A DNA stretch of 64,000 nucleotides from assembly GCF_033568475.1 (NCBI RefSeq), contig NC_133122.1, positions 156,171,361 to 156,235,360 on the forward strand. The letters are read 5' to 3'. Below, one piece after another: positions 11,521 through 22,842 of this stretch; the first letter of the stretch is position 1; each line of letters starts with the position of its first letter. A model generated the notes under the pieces. It saw nothing but the letters and a program-made list of their open reading frames with translations, searched no databases and had not been told where the DNA came from. The translations under genes were made by a program, and so were the position numbers. Source of the stretch: Henckelia pumila. Lineage: Eukaryota; Streptophyta; Magnoliopsida; Lamiales; Gesneriaceae.

Positions 11521-12435
11521 TGTTAGGAATTCAAGATCTAAGTTTCGGTGTTTGAAAAATTACTTAAGTCATCAATTGAAGAAGCAGATCAATTGAAGAA
11601 GCAGAAGAAGCAGATCTATGCACAAGAAAGCAGATCAAAGAAACATCATCTGGAAAGCAATCAAGTAAGCAGATCAATCAAGCAAGATCAAATGATTATG
11701 GAAGATCCTAGAAGATCAAAGAGCCGTTGTGCTAGAAGACAAAATCATTAAATTAAGATTTGAATGTTGGAGACAAAGTCAAATATTGGAGGCTTCTTTT
11801 GAGAAGATGTTGACAGCTCAACGGCTACCTTCTGGAGGCTATAAATACAACAGAGCTACACAAGAAAAGAACATACACGATCAGAAAGTTAAGAGCTTCA
11901 AATAGAAATCAGATCAGATTAATCAAGAACACACTTAGCATCATATCAGATCAAGTGAGGATCATTCGTGATGAGTTTATTCAGTTGTAAGATTGTACCA
12001 GATCAGTTGAGTGGTCTGTCAAAACACTATCTTTGTAACAAGGATCAGTTGAGGGCTGAGTTCTTGAGTGTCTAGGAGTTCTGAGATAGGAAGAGGTGTA
12101 AGTCCAATCTTGGATCGGATCTGTGCAAATTGTTTGTATAAGATCAAAGTCTTCTAGAAGAGAGTGAATCCTTCCGAGGTGGAAGAAGGGATGACGTAGG
12201 AGATTGAGCTCCGAACATCCAGAAACAAGTCATTGTGTTATTTCTCTTCTGCCCAACATGTTCACTCACTTCACAAATTCGACCAAGCCATTTGATCTGT
12301 GTTCAATCTGTTAATCAATCTCTTTCGCACTAATTTAAGTTGGTTGATTAACATAGACACATGAGAAAGACAAGAGTTCATTTACTAACCCATCTGAACT
12401 CCATATAACTAAGAAAGACATTTTCGATCCTAAAA
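11521..12435 (+). repeat. 5' LTR of the copia-type element
   Basis: 915 bp, rich in AGATCA/GATCAA units (11580-11710 and again 11880-12020). Paired with 15023-15937. Confidence 0.93.
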
Positions 12436-12437
12436 AG

Positions 12438-12449
12438 TGGTATCAAAGC
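12438..12449 (+). promoter_or_regulatory. Primer binding site, tRNA-iMet type
   Basis: TGGTATCAAAGC lies 2 nt after the LTR end. It matches the usual TGGTATCAGAGC primer site of plant copia elements with one change. Confidence 0.88.
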
Positions 12450-12480
12450 GAGGTACCTTCTCGTCTCTGAACATATTCAA

Positions 12481-13621
12481 ATGGCTGCATTCAGTGAGAT
12501 TGTTAAAAGCTTCTGGTACACCACCGTGGACAACTGCACTGCCAAAACTATTGAGACATGCTCCACTGCTAAGAATCTTTGGCAACAGTTGATCAAATTT
12601 GAAAATAATGAGGAGACTAAGCAGATCAAGTGTCCACTAATTGAAGATCTCAAAGAACCCTGCTGCTCAGATAGTTCCAAATCAAATGATGAAGAGAGCA
12701 CAAGTCAACCAATCCATCCATCCGACTTACAAGAAAGTTGCTCAACTAATCCAATTGCTTTTATTGAAGAATCTTGTTGTTCAGTGAGCACATCAATCTG
12801 ATGACAAAGATGAAGATAGCTGCCTTATGGCCAAAAGTGACCAACCATCTATCAGCAATCAATCATCAGATCAACTCTTCTCCAGTGAACAGGTATTTGA
12901 TTTTAACTCAGATGAATTTACACGAGAAGATTTAGAAAATGCATTACATGACATGAGTAATGAGTATCAACGACTGTGCTTAGAATTTGAGGAAGTTAAG
13001 GCCAAGAAAAATGATCTGTCGGACTGCTCAACTGAACCCAATTGGGAAACATCAGTTGAGAAAATCAGTCTGGAAGCAGAGATTGTCAAGCTTAAGACTG
13101 AAAATGATAAGCTACTAGTGGAATGTCAGCAGTTAAAGTCAAAAAACATAAAACTTACTGAACTGATAACCACATGGAATAAGTCCTCTGTTTTGTTGAC
13201 TGAGATGCAAGAGTCACAAAAGTCTTTTGGATACAAGACAAGTATCAGCTTTGATGACAAGGACTGCAAATCAACTGAGAAAAGTACTCAATCCTGTCTG
13301 GACAATAACACTTCAAATTATGTGAAATTTGTCAAGTCCAGCACGATAAATGAAAATATAGAACCTGATAATCATGTCAGTTCACCTATATCTCAACCAA
13401 AAACTCTTTACAATCGAGGTTTGGGATATGTGGAACCAGAGAGTTCTAACTCAAGCTGGATCAGGAAAAGAATAGTTCGGTCTGGATATGGTCAAGCAAG
13501 ACAAGACTCTATGAAGGTACAACATAGACCACCCTATTTCAAAAATAGATCCGTTCAAAAGAGATATTGGAGGCCTAACTTTTACAATCAATCTAGACAG
13601 ACATATCCAATGCACAAATGA
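12481..13621 (+). pseudogene. Degenerate copia gag with coiled-coil segment
   Basis: The first frame (12481-12801, 106 codons) begins MAAFSEIVKSFWYTTVDNC and contains ETCSTAKNLWQQL, reminiscent of the copia Gag (UBN2-type) region. After a stop the second frame (12827-13621, 264 codons) begins MAKSDQPS. It has FTREDLENALHDMSNEYQRL and a coiled coil (EAEIVKLKTENDKLLVECQQ), then LYNRGLGYVEPE and a basic tail. This order (Gag tail, coiled coil, 'GLGYVEP') is that of many plant copia polyproteins. The CCHC knuckle and protease should follow, but only a scrap like IKVWVPK (about 13722-13745) is seen before the non-coding 3' part. No enzyme domains remain. Confidence 0.65.
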
Positions 13622-13909
13622 CACAATGCATATCATATTTATCATTCACATACATATCATCAGCACACACGGCACAATATACAAACTTTATGGGACACTT
13701 TCAATGATCGACCTGTTAGATTAATCAAAGTTTGGGTTCCTAAAGTACTAATCCATCAAGGACCCACATAAGATATGGGTACCATAGCATATTTTTATTT
13801 GTATTTGCAGGTGACAAGTACTGAGAAGAATTGAGAAAGGAATTACAGTACAGCAAACTTCAGAAATTTATTAAGGACGTTAGATTCAACTATATCCAAT
13901 CTGCACCGT

Positions 13910-14165
13910 TCATAATAAAGTTTAAGATGTTTTAAAGCTGCTGTCCAAATTTTAGCTTGATCCGACGGATAGATTGTGAGATATGATGTTTTGACAATTT
14001 TCGCTCAGCAGAACAAGAAAGTAGCGCCCCTTGCTAGCGCTTCTAGCGCCCCTCAATAGCGCGATAGCGCTACTAGCGCCCCTTAGAAGCGCGATAGCGC
14101 TCCTAGCGCTCCTTGGAAGCGCGATAGCGCTTCAGTAGCGCTCCTCCAAAGCGCGATAATGCTGT
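13910..14165 (+). repeat. Conserved ~80-nt block plus AGCGC hairpin array (copia interior)
   Basis: The block at 13910-13990 shares GATGTTTTAAAGCTG, GTCCAAATTTTAGCTT and ATCCGACGG with the Athila LTR block at 2191. It is followed at 14028-14163 by an array of AGCGCGATAGCGCT inverted repeats (three full copies, one degenerate) separated by TAGCGCCCCT-like spacers. Here the cassette is internal to the element, not in the LTR. Confidence 0.85.
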
Positions 14166-14449
14166 TTCTACGAAGAGCATGCGAGCCCGCACCAGTCTTG
14201 GAGACTAGATGAAGAACTATGAAAAATAAAAGATCGATGGGATTTCATCTACATATAAAAGAGATTTTGAAGAGCACAAGAATACACCACACAACCCAAA
14301 ATTTGGAGAGAAACGCAACAGTTTGAGGGGGAATGAAGATTCTCTCTGGCATCTTAATTAAAGAAGAAAGAAGATCAGTCGAGAAGAAGAAAGAAGAACA
14401 GAAGAACTGAGCAAAGCAGATCAATAGACGCAAAAGGAGTCAGATCAAC

Positions 14450-14930
14450 TTGGCGGTAACATATCAACTCGAAGATACAAAGCAAGAGATAAGAATCCAG
14501 ATAAGTTGGAGCAGATCAGATCAGACGAAACATACCAGACCAGATCAAAGATCAATCAGACCAGATCAAAGATCATACAAGATCAGATTAAAGTTGGACC
14601 AGATCAACGTCAGATCAAATCAGATTGGACAAGACCAGACAAATCAAACCATACCAGATCAAAGTTCAACCAGATCAGACAAGATCAATCGAACCAGAAA
14701 ATATCAAAGTTCGAACCAGACCAGATTAAAGATCAACCATACAAGATCAAAATTTGACCAGAACAGATCAGCTGATCTCCAGAAACACTTAAAAAGGATC
14801 AGTTCAATATCACCAAAAAAGATCAATAAACCAGATCAATCAATTCATCCAAGTGAACACTTCATTTGGAATCACCTTTTAAGGGGGAACAGATTCAAAG
14901 AAAGTAAGAGCAGATCAAAGAACGACTAAA
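14450..14930 (+). repeat. AGATCA-rich tandem-like repeat region
   Basis: Dense degenerate repeats of CAGATCAAAGATCA/CCAGATCA type run for nearly 500 bp before the 3' LTR. They yield open frames in two phases (peptides full of DQTRS and RSDQ). Because the openness follows from the repeat, I do not call a protein. Related AGATCA units fill the element's LTRs. Confidence 0.75.
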
Positions 14931-15004
14931 AAGGGAAAGATAATCAGTTGATGCGATTGTCAAAAAGAGGAAAAATGACAGATAAATTGCTTAGTTTTAT
15001 CAAA

Positions 15005-15022
15005 CACCAAAAATGGGGAAAT
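15005..15022 (+). promoter_or_regulatory. Polypurine tract of the copia-type element
   Basis: CCAAAAATGGGGAAAT immediately precedes the 3' LTR at 15023, the standard place for plus-strand priming. Confidence 0.8.
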
Positions 15023-15937
15023 TGTTAGGAATTCAAGATCTAAGTTTCAATGTTTGAAAAATTACTTAAGTCATCAATTGAAGAAGCGGATCAATTGAAG
15101 AAGTAGAAGAAGCAGATCTATGCACAAGAAAGCAGATCAAATAAACATCATCTGGAAAGCAATCAAGTAAGCATATCAATCAAGCAAGATCAAATGATTA
15201 TGGGAGAGCCTAGAAGATCAAAGAGCCATTGTGCTAGAAGACAAAATTATTAAATGAAGATTTGAACGTTGGAGACAAAGTCAAATATTGGAGGCTTCTT
15301 TTGAGAAGATGTTGACAGCTCAACATCTACTTTCTGAAGGCAATAAATACAACAGAGCTACACAAGAAAAGAACATACACGATCAGAAAGTTAAGAGCTT
15401 CAAATAGCAATCAGATCAGATTAATCAAGCACACACTTAGCATCATATCAGATCAAGTGAGGATCATTCGTGCTGAGTTTATTCAGTTGTAAGATTGTAC
15501 CAGATCAGTTGAGTGGTCTGTTAAAACACTATCTTTGTAACAAGGATCAGTCGAGGGCTGAATTCTTGAGTGTCTAGGAGTTCTGAGATAGGCAGAGGTG
15601 TAAGTCCAATCTTGGATCGGATCTATGCAAATTGTTTGTATAAGATCAAAGTCTTCTAGAAGAGAGTGAATCCTTCCGAGGTGGAAGAAGGGGTGACGTA
15701 GGAGATTGAGCTCCGAACATCCAGAAACAAGTCATTGTGTTATTTCTCTTCTGCCCAACACGTTCACTCACTTCAAAAATTCGACCAAGCCATTTGATCT
15801 GTGTTCAATCTGTTAATCAATCTCTTCCGCACTGATTTAAGTTGGTTGATTAACATAGACACATGAGAAAGACAAGAGTTCATTTACTAACCCATCTGAA
15901 CTCCATGTAACTAAGAAAGACATTTTTGATCCTAACA
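15023..15937 (+). repeat. 3' LTR of the copia-type element
   Basis: 915 bp, same length as the 5' LTR and about 96% identical by eye. Followed by TSD TATTG. Confidence 0.93.
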
Positions 15938-16893
15938 TATTGTATCATATTAGACAACTAATCAAGGTAACCACATTCAAGGTACCAAGTATTTGATGTA
16001 AATAGATAACAATAAATCATCCAAATTATACCTACAAATAAAGATCAATTAGTAAAAATAAAAATAAAAATAGAAAAGGAAAGAATATACAAAATATAAA
16101 CAATCTTACTTGACCAACAATGAAACCTTTTCACCTTGACATAAAAGGATTTAGCTTGCCATGAACATAAGACTCAAGAGTAAGGATAAAAGAAATTTCA
16201 TACTTAAACTTGGAGAAATATGCACACTCAAACTCTTATTCTTACACACACAATATTTATTTTACAAGTGAGGAATTTCTCTACACTTTTGCACACTAAA
16301 ATGCTTATACAACACATCTATTTATAGGCCAAATGAGAGCAAGAGTCCAAGACTCATTAAATGTGGAATAGTAAAGTTGGTGGGTGCTTGTCTCCTTGAA
16401 TGTCAATACCATGACCCAATTTTAATTGGCATGTTTGATGCCTTAGACCACCGATTCAGCCTTTCCATTCAACATAGAACACGTAGGATATTTTGTATAA
16501 ATGTGTTTGGACATATAATTCACCTCTTTTGAGTAAAAGGTGAAATAGTTATGATATTTTTATTACAAGCTGGTCATAGTAAAAGTAAATCTGTCTTCAT
16601 TTTGATGTTTGATTATTTTGATCATCTTAATGAGGTTTTTGGAATTTCTTGTCTTCTACAAAGTTGAAGATGCCTATTTTGTGATTCTATAGGATTTGAG
16701 ATTACTCCAATATGACCTTTGTAGCTTGAGTAATTTTATTTTTACCAAACCTGCGCAAAACATAAAATACAACATTTTTATTAAATATTTAAATATAAAC
16801 ACTAAAATAATACAACTTCATAATTTTAATGAAACTTTAATTTTAAAACACAATTTTTAACATATAAATAATTACAAATTTTAAGTTTCATCA

Positions 16894-17675
16894 AGGATTG
16901 ACCATACTACTTGCCTCCTGGATCCATCACCACCTGGGCAGAGATGAAGAGGATATTTATAAAGAAGTACTTTCCAGCTTCGAGAGCGGCAAACATTAGG
17001 AAGGAGATGTATGTCATCAAATAGTATACATGAGTCTCACTTCACGAGTATTGGGAGTGGTTCAAGAAGCTTTGTGCTAGCTGTCCGGAACACCAGATAA
17101 GTGAAAACATGTTAATTCAATATTGCTATGAAGGTTTGTTACCTCATGACTTGAATATGCTATATGCGGCCAGTGGAGGAGTTTTTGTGGACAAAACTTC
17201 AATCCAAGCAAGGAATTTGATCGAGAATATGGCTGTCAATTCTCAGCAATTTGGCACTAACAGGAGTGATCCAGCACCCAGACGGGGCAATGAGGTAAAT
17301 GTGTCTTCCCTTGAACAACAACTGATTGATATGACGTCTCTTGTGCGTCAAATGGTTGTAGGGAATGGACAAAATGTGAAGGTTTGCAGAATTTGCACTG
17401 CAAGGGGACATGCAACTGACATGTTTCCAACGCTTAAAGAGGAAACGAGCGAACAAGTCAATGCAGCTGGAGAATTTCCTGGGCCACTACAACAAAAGTA
17501 TGATCCTTACTCGAATACATTCAATCCAGGTTGGAAGGATCATCCCAAATTTAGATACGGAAATCCTTCGATGAACCAGCCTGCACCTCAAGTGCAGCTA
17601 AATAATCAAGCATATAGGCCACCGTATCCTCCACAACCACAACGTCCTCAAATCTCAATTCCTGGTGATTTTTAG
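16894..17675 (+). pseudogene. gag, C-terminal part (plus-strand Athila-like element)
   Basis: Continuation of the gag cut at 3953. The translation gives PYYLPPGSITTWAEMKRIF with a TGG-to-TGA stop just before it, then FIKKYFPASRAANIRKEM, a frameshift, and from 17109 LIQYCYEGLLPHDLNMLYAA and FVDKTSIQARNLIENMAVNS. A nucleocapsid-like CRICTARGHATDMF follows, in which the last zinc-binding Cys has become Phe. The tail is Pro/Gln-rich. The match to Athila-type Gag is clear, but the protein is broken in several places. Confidence 0.9.
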
Positions 17676-17746
17676 AAAATATTGTTAAGGATCTTGCTAC
17701 TAACACTTTGAATTTTCAATAGGAAACTCGAGCAAGTATCCAACAC

Positions 17747-18600
17747 TTGAATACTCAGGTGGGGCAGTTGGCAACCACCATTAATAGGTTGGAGGCAAAT
17801 AATTCTAGCAGCTTACCATCACAGACAGTAGTGAATCCAAAGAAGAATGTGAGTGCAATCACTTTGATGAGTGAGAAGGAGTTGAAGGTCCATGAAGAGG
17901 TGGTACAAACACCCGCAAAGAAGAAAGAGGTGGAGGAATCCAAATTGGAAGAGAATGAAATAATTCAAGAAACACCGATGTAAGTTTCCTCCTTTTTCTG
18001 AGTATAAATCTGTAGATCCTTTTCCCTTAGCATTGAAAGAGTCTAGGAAGGATGAAGGAATTAAGGGGTTGTATGAAATTTTTCGTAGATGTGAGGTAAA
18101 TATTCCTTTGTTAGATGCTATCAAACAAGTACCTCAATATGCTTAATTTCTAAAAGAGTTATGTACTGTGAACAGAAAACACAAACTGAAGGGGTGCCAG
18201 AAAGTTGAATTGGGAGAACATGTCTCTGCAGTCATTCAAAGAAGGTACCCACAAAATGCAAGGATCTAGGTATGCTTTCGATTCCTTGTAAAATAGGAGA
18301 TGTTCAGTTTGAGACAACCATGTTAGATTCAGGAGCATCGATCAATGTCATGTCATACTCTGTTTATGCTTCTTTAAAACTAGGGCTTTTGAATGAAACT
18401 GCAATTGTTATCCAGATGGCTGATAGATATACTATTCATCCTAGGGGCGTGTTAGAGGATGTTTTTGTGCAAGTTGGTAATTTGGTCTTTCCAGCTGATT
18501 TTTATGTTCTTTACATGAAAAACAATGATTTGAATAGTCCAATTTTGCTAGGAAGACCATTTTTGAAAACTTCGATGCACTCTCACTCTGGAGTTTGATG
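17747..18600 (+). pseudogene. gag C-terminal linker and retropepsin (plus-strand Athila-like element)
   Basis: After a Glu/Lys-rich linker (17747-17983) and a frameshift, the sequence reads LYEIFRRCEVNIPLLDAIKQ and FLKELCTVNRK, then another frameshift. At 18272-18598 comes the protease: MLSIPCKIGDVQFETTMLDS with active-site DSGASINVM intact, HPRGVLEDVFVQVGNLVFPA, and ILLGRPFLKTS. It then shifts frame before the expected continuation (TLEFDGKIVKF). The protease would process Gag-Pol, but the surrounding frame is destroyed. Confidence 0.88.
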
Positions 18601-18959
18601 GGAAGATTGTTAAGTTTCATATTTTTGATGCCCTAAAAATTCCTGGTTGTGAAAGTGTTGTTAACCATATTGATGTCCATAATCACTTGTCACTAGAACA
18701 CAAGAAGGTTGTGAAGGAAGTAATGGCAAGACCTGCTAAAATTTCTAATGCTAGAATTTTTCTCTCTGATTTGCAGGCATCTAAGACTGAGCAAAAACTT
18801 CCTCCATATAGAGCAAAAGGAATATCCATGGGAAAAGGAAGAAGTCATCAAGAGACGGGAACCAGCAAGAAATCAAAGCAGAACAAGCATAGACAGAAAA
18901 TAACTGCAAAACTGTTCAAGTGGGTGAAGGTGGAGGGAACCAGATATGAACCTCCATGA
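18601..18959 (+). pseudogene. Post-protease remnant and C-terminal end of pol
   Basis: The text passes from the end of the protease/RT linker (KFHIFDALKIPGCESVVNHI, HKKVVKEVMARPAK) directly to a basic tail (GKGRSHQETGTSKKSKQNKH, TAKLFKWVKVEGT) of the type found at the very end of Athila-type pol. RT, RNase H and integrase are absent. I infer one large internal deletion with a junction near 18740. Confidence 0.65.
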
Positions 18960-19945
18960 GGATCTGAAGCATACAGTCGGGCCGACGACTATAAACTGAG
19001 ACGCTGCTTGGGAGGCAACCCAAGGGGAGTATTTCTTTTCATTCTTAGTATTTTTTTTATTTTTGTTTTGCATTTTTACTTACATTGGGGACAATGTAAG
19101 ATTTTAAGTATGAGGGAGATGACTTAGCCAGTCATTGAGAGAATTTAACCGATTTTTGAGAAAAAAAAAATTTAGAGCTCATAGTTTGTGATGAATTTGA
19201 CTGTTGAAAATCACTAGCCCATGATGATATCTAATTGATGACATGCATGCTTTTGAAAATAGATGATTTACTAACCTTGGAACACTTTGATCTCCATTGC
19301 AAATTAAACTTTGATATGGCTCTTGAATATTCTTTAGCACGCATGTCATGGTTTGTGAATTGTATATGACATAGTGAAGGTCGTGTGAGCCTTGTGATAG
19401 TCTTAGGAAGCCGCTAGCCTATCAACCTCCCTTTTGAGCTTAATTGAAAAAAAAAAAGAAGCAAAGAATGGAGTTAGTAAGGTGAGGAGAGAAATTGGAA
19501 TGACGATTGAAATTCTAGTTCTACAAATTCCAAGAGCTAAATATGAAGGAGAATGTATGGAGTTCAGGATAACCGGGTGCAATTACTCGGACAGGTGAAA
19601 AGACTATAAAACTTCTCAATGGTTTAATTTGATTTGTTGGTGTGCAACTTGAGCTATTGTGGGATTTTGCATTGAATGGAACAGTGGAGTGTGCATGACA
19701 CTTGCTAATAACCATATATATACACACACACACACATGTTCAGGGCTATATCTCTTGTTGAAATGTCTGGATATTGAACTTGTTCCATTTTTAGCATTTT
19801 AACGCCTTTCTTGATCATGCATTGAGTTAATTTCTGAGGTACAAATGCGTAAATCATGGTTATTATTCATTATGGATAATGAGCTCGAACTTATTCTTGG
19901 TTTACTGTTGCTCGAGGGCGAGCAAGGTTTAAGTATGAGTGAGTT
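18960..19945 (+). other. 3' non-coding region of the plus-strand Athila-like element
   Basis: It carries the Athila landmark GGGAGGCAACCCAAGG (19009-19024) and GGGGACAATGTAAGA (19086-19100). Close to the LTR it has CTCGAGGGCGAGCAAGG (19912-19928) and AAGTATGAGTGAGTT, a degraded polypurine tract ending at 19945. A short (CA)n lies at 19724-19736. Confidence 0.75.
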
Positions 19946-21419
19946 TGATGTGCCCATATTTTTCTATGTTTAATTAGAATAAGTTGCTATAATTCGATGC
20001 ATTTGAATTGATAAATTTGGTTTTATAGATATTAATCTTCGGTAGTGGTTTGATGTAGAAAAAGAGAAGGATTGAACAAAAGAGGAGCAAAAGGACAGAA
20101 GAATTGTTCTGCGCAAGAATGAATTACAGAGCAGCAATGATAAAAAAAATCATTTTTAATTTTAGAAAGCTTCAAATCAAATCTTCACTGTTCAAAATGA
20201 AGTTCAAGATGGTTTGAAGCAGCTGTCCAAATTTCAGCTCAATCCGACGGCTAGATCTCGAGATATGAAATTTCAAAAATGTTGCGCGCTGGAAAAGAAT
20301 GAGCTCGCTCGATCCGTCGAGCGGCCAAAAGAGAAAAATTTCTGAAAATTTGGACAGAGAAATTTTGGCTCGATCCGTCAAATTTCGCGGATCGAGCCAG
20401 CTGCGTAGTTCAGGAAAAAAATTCAGAAAAAGGAAATTTTTATTTTGAGGACTCTAGTCTATATTTAAGACTTTCATTTCCAATTTTCAATATCTATTAT
20501 CAGACTTGGAGGCTTATAACGTGGAGAATATCTTGGTGGCTAGGTTTCTTCTCTTTTTTCTTAGATTTAATTTTATTTCATGAATTTTTATAGAGAATTC
20601 ATGAATATTGTTGGCTAAGTTTTAAAACTTGGTTGAGGAAGAAGAACCCTTGAGTTTGTTTATTTGTGAGATTCAGTTTTCATTGTTTAATTCTAATTGA
20701 GTATCAAGAGTTGTTTGGATTTGATTGCCATTCGTATGTGTTTGATTTGATTGTTGGCGGGAATTTCTAATGATTTTTCATACAAACTACTGCTAAATTA
20801 GAATTCAAATCCGTAATTATTTGAATCATATGATTTGTGAAACAACTTCAATTAATAATCGTCCGCTTGTGAGTTTATTAAATTGTAGGAACAACAATTG
20901 ACTAGATTTTATACATCCGCTTGTGTATGTGTTGTCAAGATTCATCAGTTTTACTAGTTTGTATGCTGCATTGGATTTAAATATAATCGCTTGTATTAGG
21001 TTGATTCATTGATAAGGGTTAATTTAGAACGTTTGTGTCTAGTTAACTAAGATTAAGGTGAAACAGAAATTTAATTTTCAATGATGAATATTCGATAGAA
21101 TTAATTATTTTTAGATAATCAATGATCGAATGAATGATTTTAAGGGTGTAGTCGATCGATACCAAGACTTGTTTTTAATTAATTTCTTCGTTATAATTTA
21201 ATCTTGCATGATAGTTGATAGAATTTCATTAAATATTGCTTTTAAATTTTTAATAGTTAATTCAAAACTCAAAACCCCATTTTATCTATTTTCATTATTT
21301 TTAAGAACACACTTAAATTTTACTTTCCTCGTGGGAACGATCTCTACTCTCACTACTGCATATTTTATTTATCTAATTTGAGTTGGGTAATTTGGGCGCA
21401 ACACGACTAAGAGTTACCA
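19946..21419 (+). repeat. 3' LTR of the plus-strand Athila-like element
   Basis: 1474 bp. It holds the conserved block (20181-20275) and hairpins (20302-20402). Relative to the 5' LTR the first palindrome has lost about 13 nt of one arm and loop, while the second (20371-20401, arms GGCTCGATCCG/CGGATCGAGCC) is intact. Ends TACCA, followed by TSD AATTA. Confidence 0.93.
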
Positions 21420-21424
21420 AATTA

Positions 21425-22166
21425 CCTTCAAAACATGTATTCCATATTTTTAAGTTACAAAAAGTCATAACCGATTTATAAATATCCAACTCTCATAAAA
21501 ATATTCATTAATTAATTGTAATATCATCTCATATAATAACTTTCATAGTTTTTTTTTATCTTTTATGAGGAGAAAAAATAGTTTTGTTAATTGTAAGATC
21601 ATCCCATAAATAATTGTTATAGTTTTTAGCCTTGATGTTGAGAAAAAAATAGTTAAATTTTTAAATTTTAATGTTTACATATATGGTATGAGTGTGTTGA
21701 TGTGTTCTTTATTTATTATTTTGGATTAAAACTTGACTCCATTTGAATTGATTTATTTCAACACCGGAGTGCATTTTATTCAAATATATATTTTAATAAT
21801 GTTTGAAAATTTGATATTTCTAATATATAATTATGAACACATGATTTAATTATTTAGCTCAATAGGTTCTTACACAAATTTTGTGAAAGTTGTTGTTTTG
21901 AACTGAACATTTCTTATTATTAGTAGTAGGGAAAAGTAATGCGTAATGCTAATGAATAATTTTTGTAAAGATTTATTTATAAAAAATTAAAAAATTTACC
22001 TTCAAACATGCACCCTTAAATTACAAAAAGTTATAACCAGTGTATCCATCTCCAGCTCTTGTAAAATATTCCTTCGTTAATTGCAAGACCATCTCATAAA
22101 ATAAGTGTTATAGTTTTTAGCTTTTACGAGGAGGAAAAATAGTTAATTTTTTTTAATTTCAACTTT

Positions 22167-22203
<37 letters not shown>

Positions 22204-22294
22204 TGTGTGTGTGTTGGTGTGTTTTTTATTTATTATTTTAGATTAAAACTTGCTCCACTTGAATTTATTTATTTCAACACCGATGTGTAATTTA

Positions 22295-22338
<44 letters not shown>
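21425..22338. repeat. AT-rich flank with imperfect tandem repeats and (TA)n tracts
   Basis: A unit containing ACCTTCAAA-CATG, TTACAAAAAGT-ATAACC and TTAATTG-AA-ATCATC occurs at about 21424-21560 and again at 21997-22110. A partial copy lies at 21590-21640. (TA)n tracts are at about 22170-22200 and 22298-22338. No gene is seen. Confidence 0.6.
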
Positions 22339-22343
<5 letters not shown>

Positions 22344-22841
22344 GGCTTTGGCCCAACTTGTTTCTTTTCCCAACCCACTACTCATCTAATATATAATACC
22401 CATGTAAGAGCCGCCATCGAGAGAAGAGAGGAGTGTGATGTGTGCGTTCCATTCCTTCTTCTTCTGAAAGTGAGAAAGGCCGTGAGATTAGAGAAAGAGC
22501 AGGAGAGGTTGAAGGTTGCTTGGTGTGCTTCTTTCTTCCTTCACTTAGTGTTCCTGTCTTTGCTCGTCCCTGCTTCGTGCAGCTTTCGATGTGTTGTTTC
22601 CTTTCTCACTCGGTTTCGTTCGGCTTGCCTTTGTGGATATAGCGTGAGGTTGGGTTGGGAAGAGCCTTTGTGGTCTTCGCCGTGGATTGCCGATGGTTTG
22701 GAGAATTGTAGCGTCTGAGCCCCGGAATCCCTTTATTGTTAACTCACGTTATTGCTATTGTTGGTTTCCCTGTTTGTTGTGAGTTTTTGCAGGTGAAACC
22801 CGAACTAGAATGGCGGCGGTGCGGACGACGATTTCCCAACA
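22339..22841 (+). repeat. 5' LTR of the TRIM-like element
   Basis: 503 bp with terminal inverted repeat TGTTGGG/CCCAACA. The 11-nt palindrome-like GGGCTTTGGCCC lies right at the start. Confidence 0.85.
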
Positions 22842-22842
22842 G

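Larger units (their letters stand above)
11521..15937 (+). mobile_element. Non-autonomous copia-type LTR retrotransposon
   Basis: LTRs at 11521-12435 and 15023-15937 are both 915 bp. Their termini are TGTTAGGA...TCCTAACA (last bases CTAAAA in the left copy). The TSD is TATTG exactly (11516-11520 and 15938-15942). A tRNA-iMet primer site follows the left LTR and a purine-rich tract precedes the right one. The 2.6-kb interior encodes only gag-like remnants; no integrase, RT or RNase H is visible. By eye I count roughly 35 mismatches between the LTRs (about 4%). It is the youngest member of the left nest. Confidence 0.93.
3954..16893 (-). mobile_element. Athila-like Ty3 element inserted in gag of the older one
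   Basis: On the plus strand the element is bounded by LTR copies at 3954-5733 and 10758-16893 (the latter split by a copia element). The flanks are AGGTT (3949-3953) and AGGAT (16894-16898), a 5-bp TSD with one later mutation. Primer site, gag, protease and a heavily deleted pol all read on the minus strand. The LTRs start TGCTA and end TTTCATCA. Reverse transcriptase and the integrase core are gone, so it is a second non-autonomous derivative. Confidence 0.93.
10758..16893 (-). repeat. 5' LTR of the minus-strand Athila-like element, split by a copia element
   Basis: The LTR sequence runs 10758-11520, is interrupted by 11521-15937, and resumes at 15943 after the duplicated TATTG. The two halves align in order with the intact copy at 3954-5733. 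Confidence 0.93.
1949..21419 (+). mobile_element. Athila-like Ty3 retrotransposon, host of the left nest
   Basis: LTRs at 1949-3432 and 19946-21419 are direct repeats. They begin TGATGTG and end TACCA. The five bases before the first (AATTA, 1944-1948) are repeated exactly after the second (21420-21424). A tRNA-Asp primer site follows the 5' LTR, then gag (split by a later insertion), a protease remnant, and the characteristic Athila tail. Reverse transcriptase, RNase H and most or all of integrase are missing between about 18720 and 18750, so this is a non-autonomous deletion derivative. About 12.9 kb of its span is a younger minus-strand element (3954-16893). Confidence 0.93.

Noticed and set aside
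14450-14929. 159-codon frame rich in DQ/RS residues
   Set aside because: Openness in two overlapping phases follows from the AGATCA repeat; no start context or domain supports it.
22338-22718. 126-codon frame in the TRIM-like LTR, repeated at 23884
   Set aside because: Same LTR sequence in both places, lies within terminal repeats and shows no domain; treated as LTR sequence.
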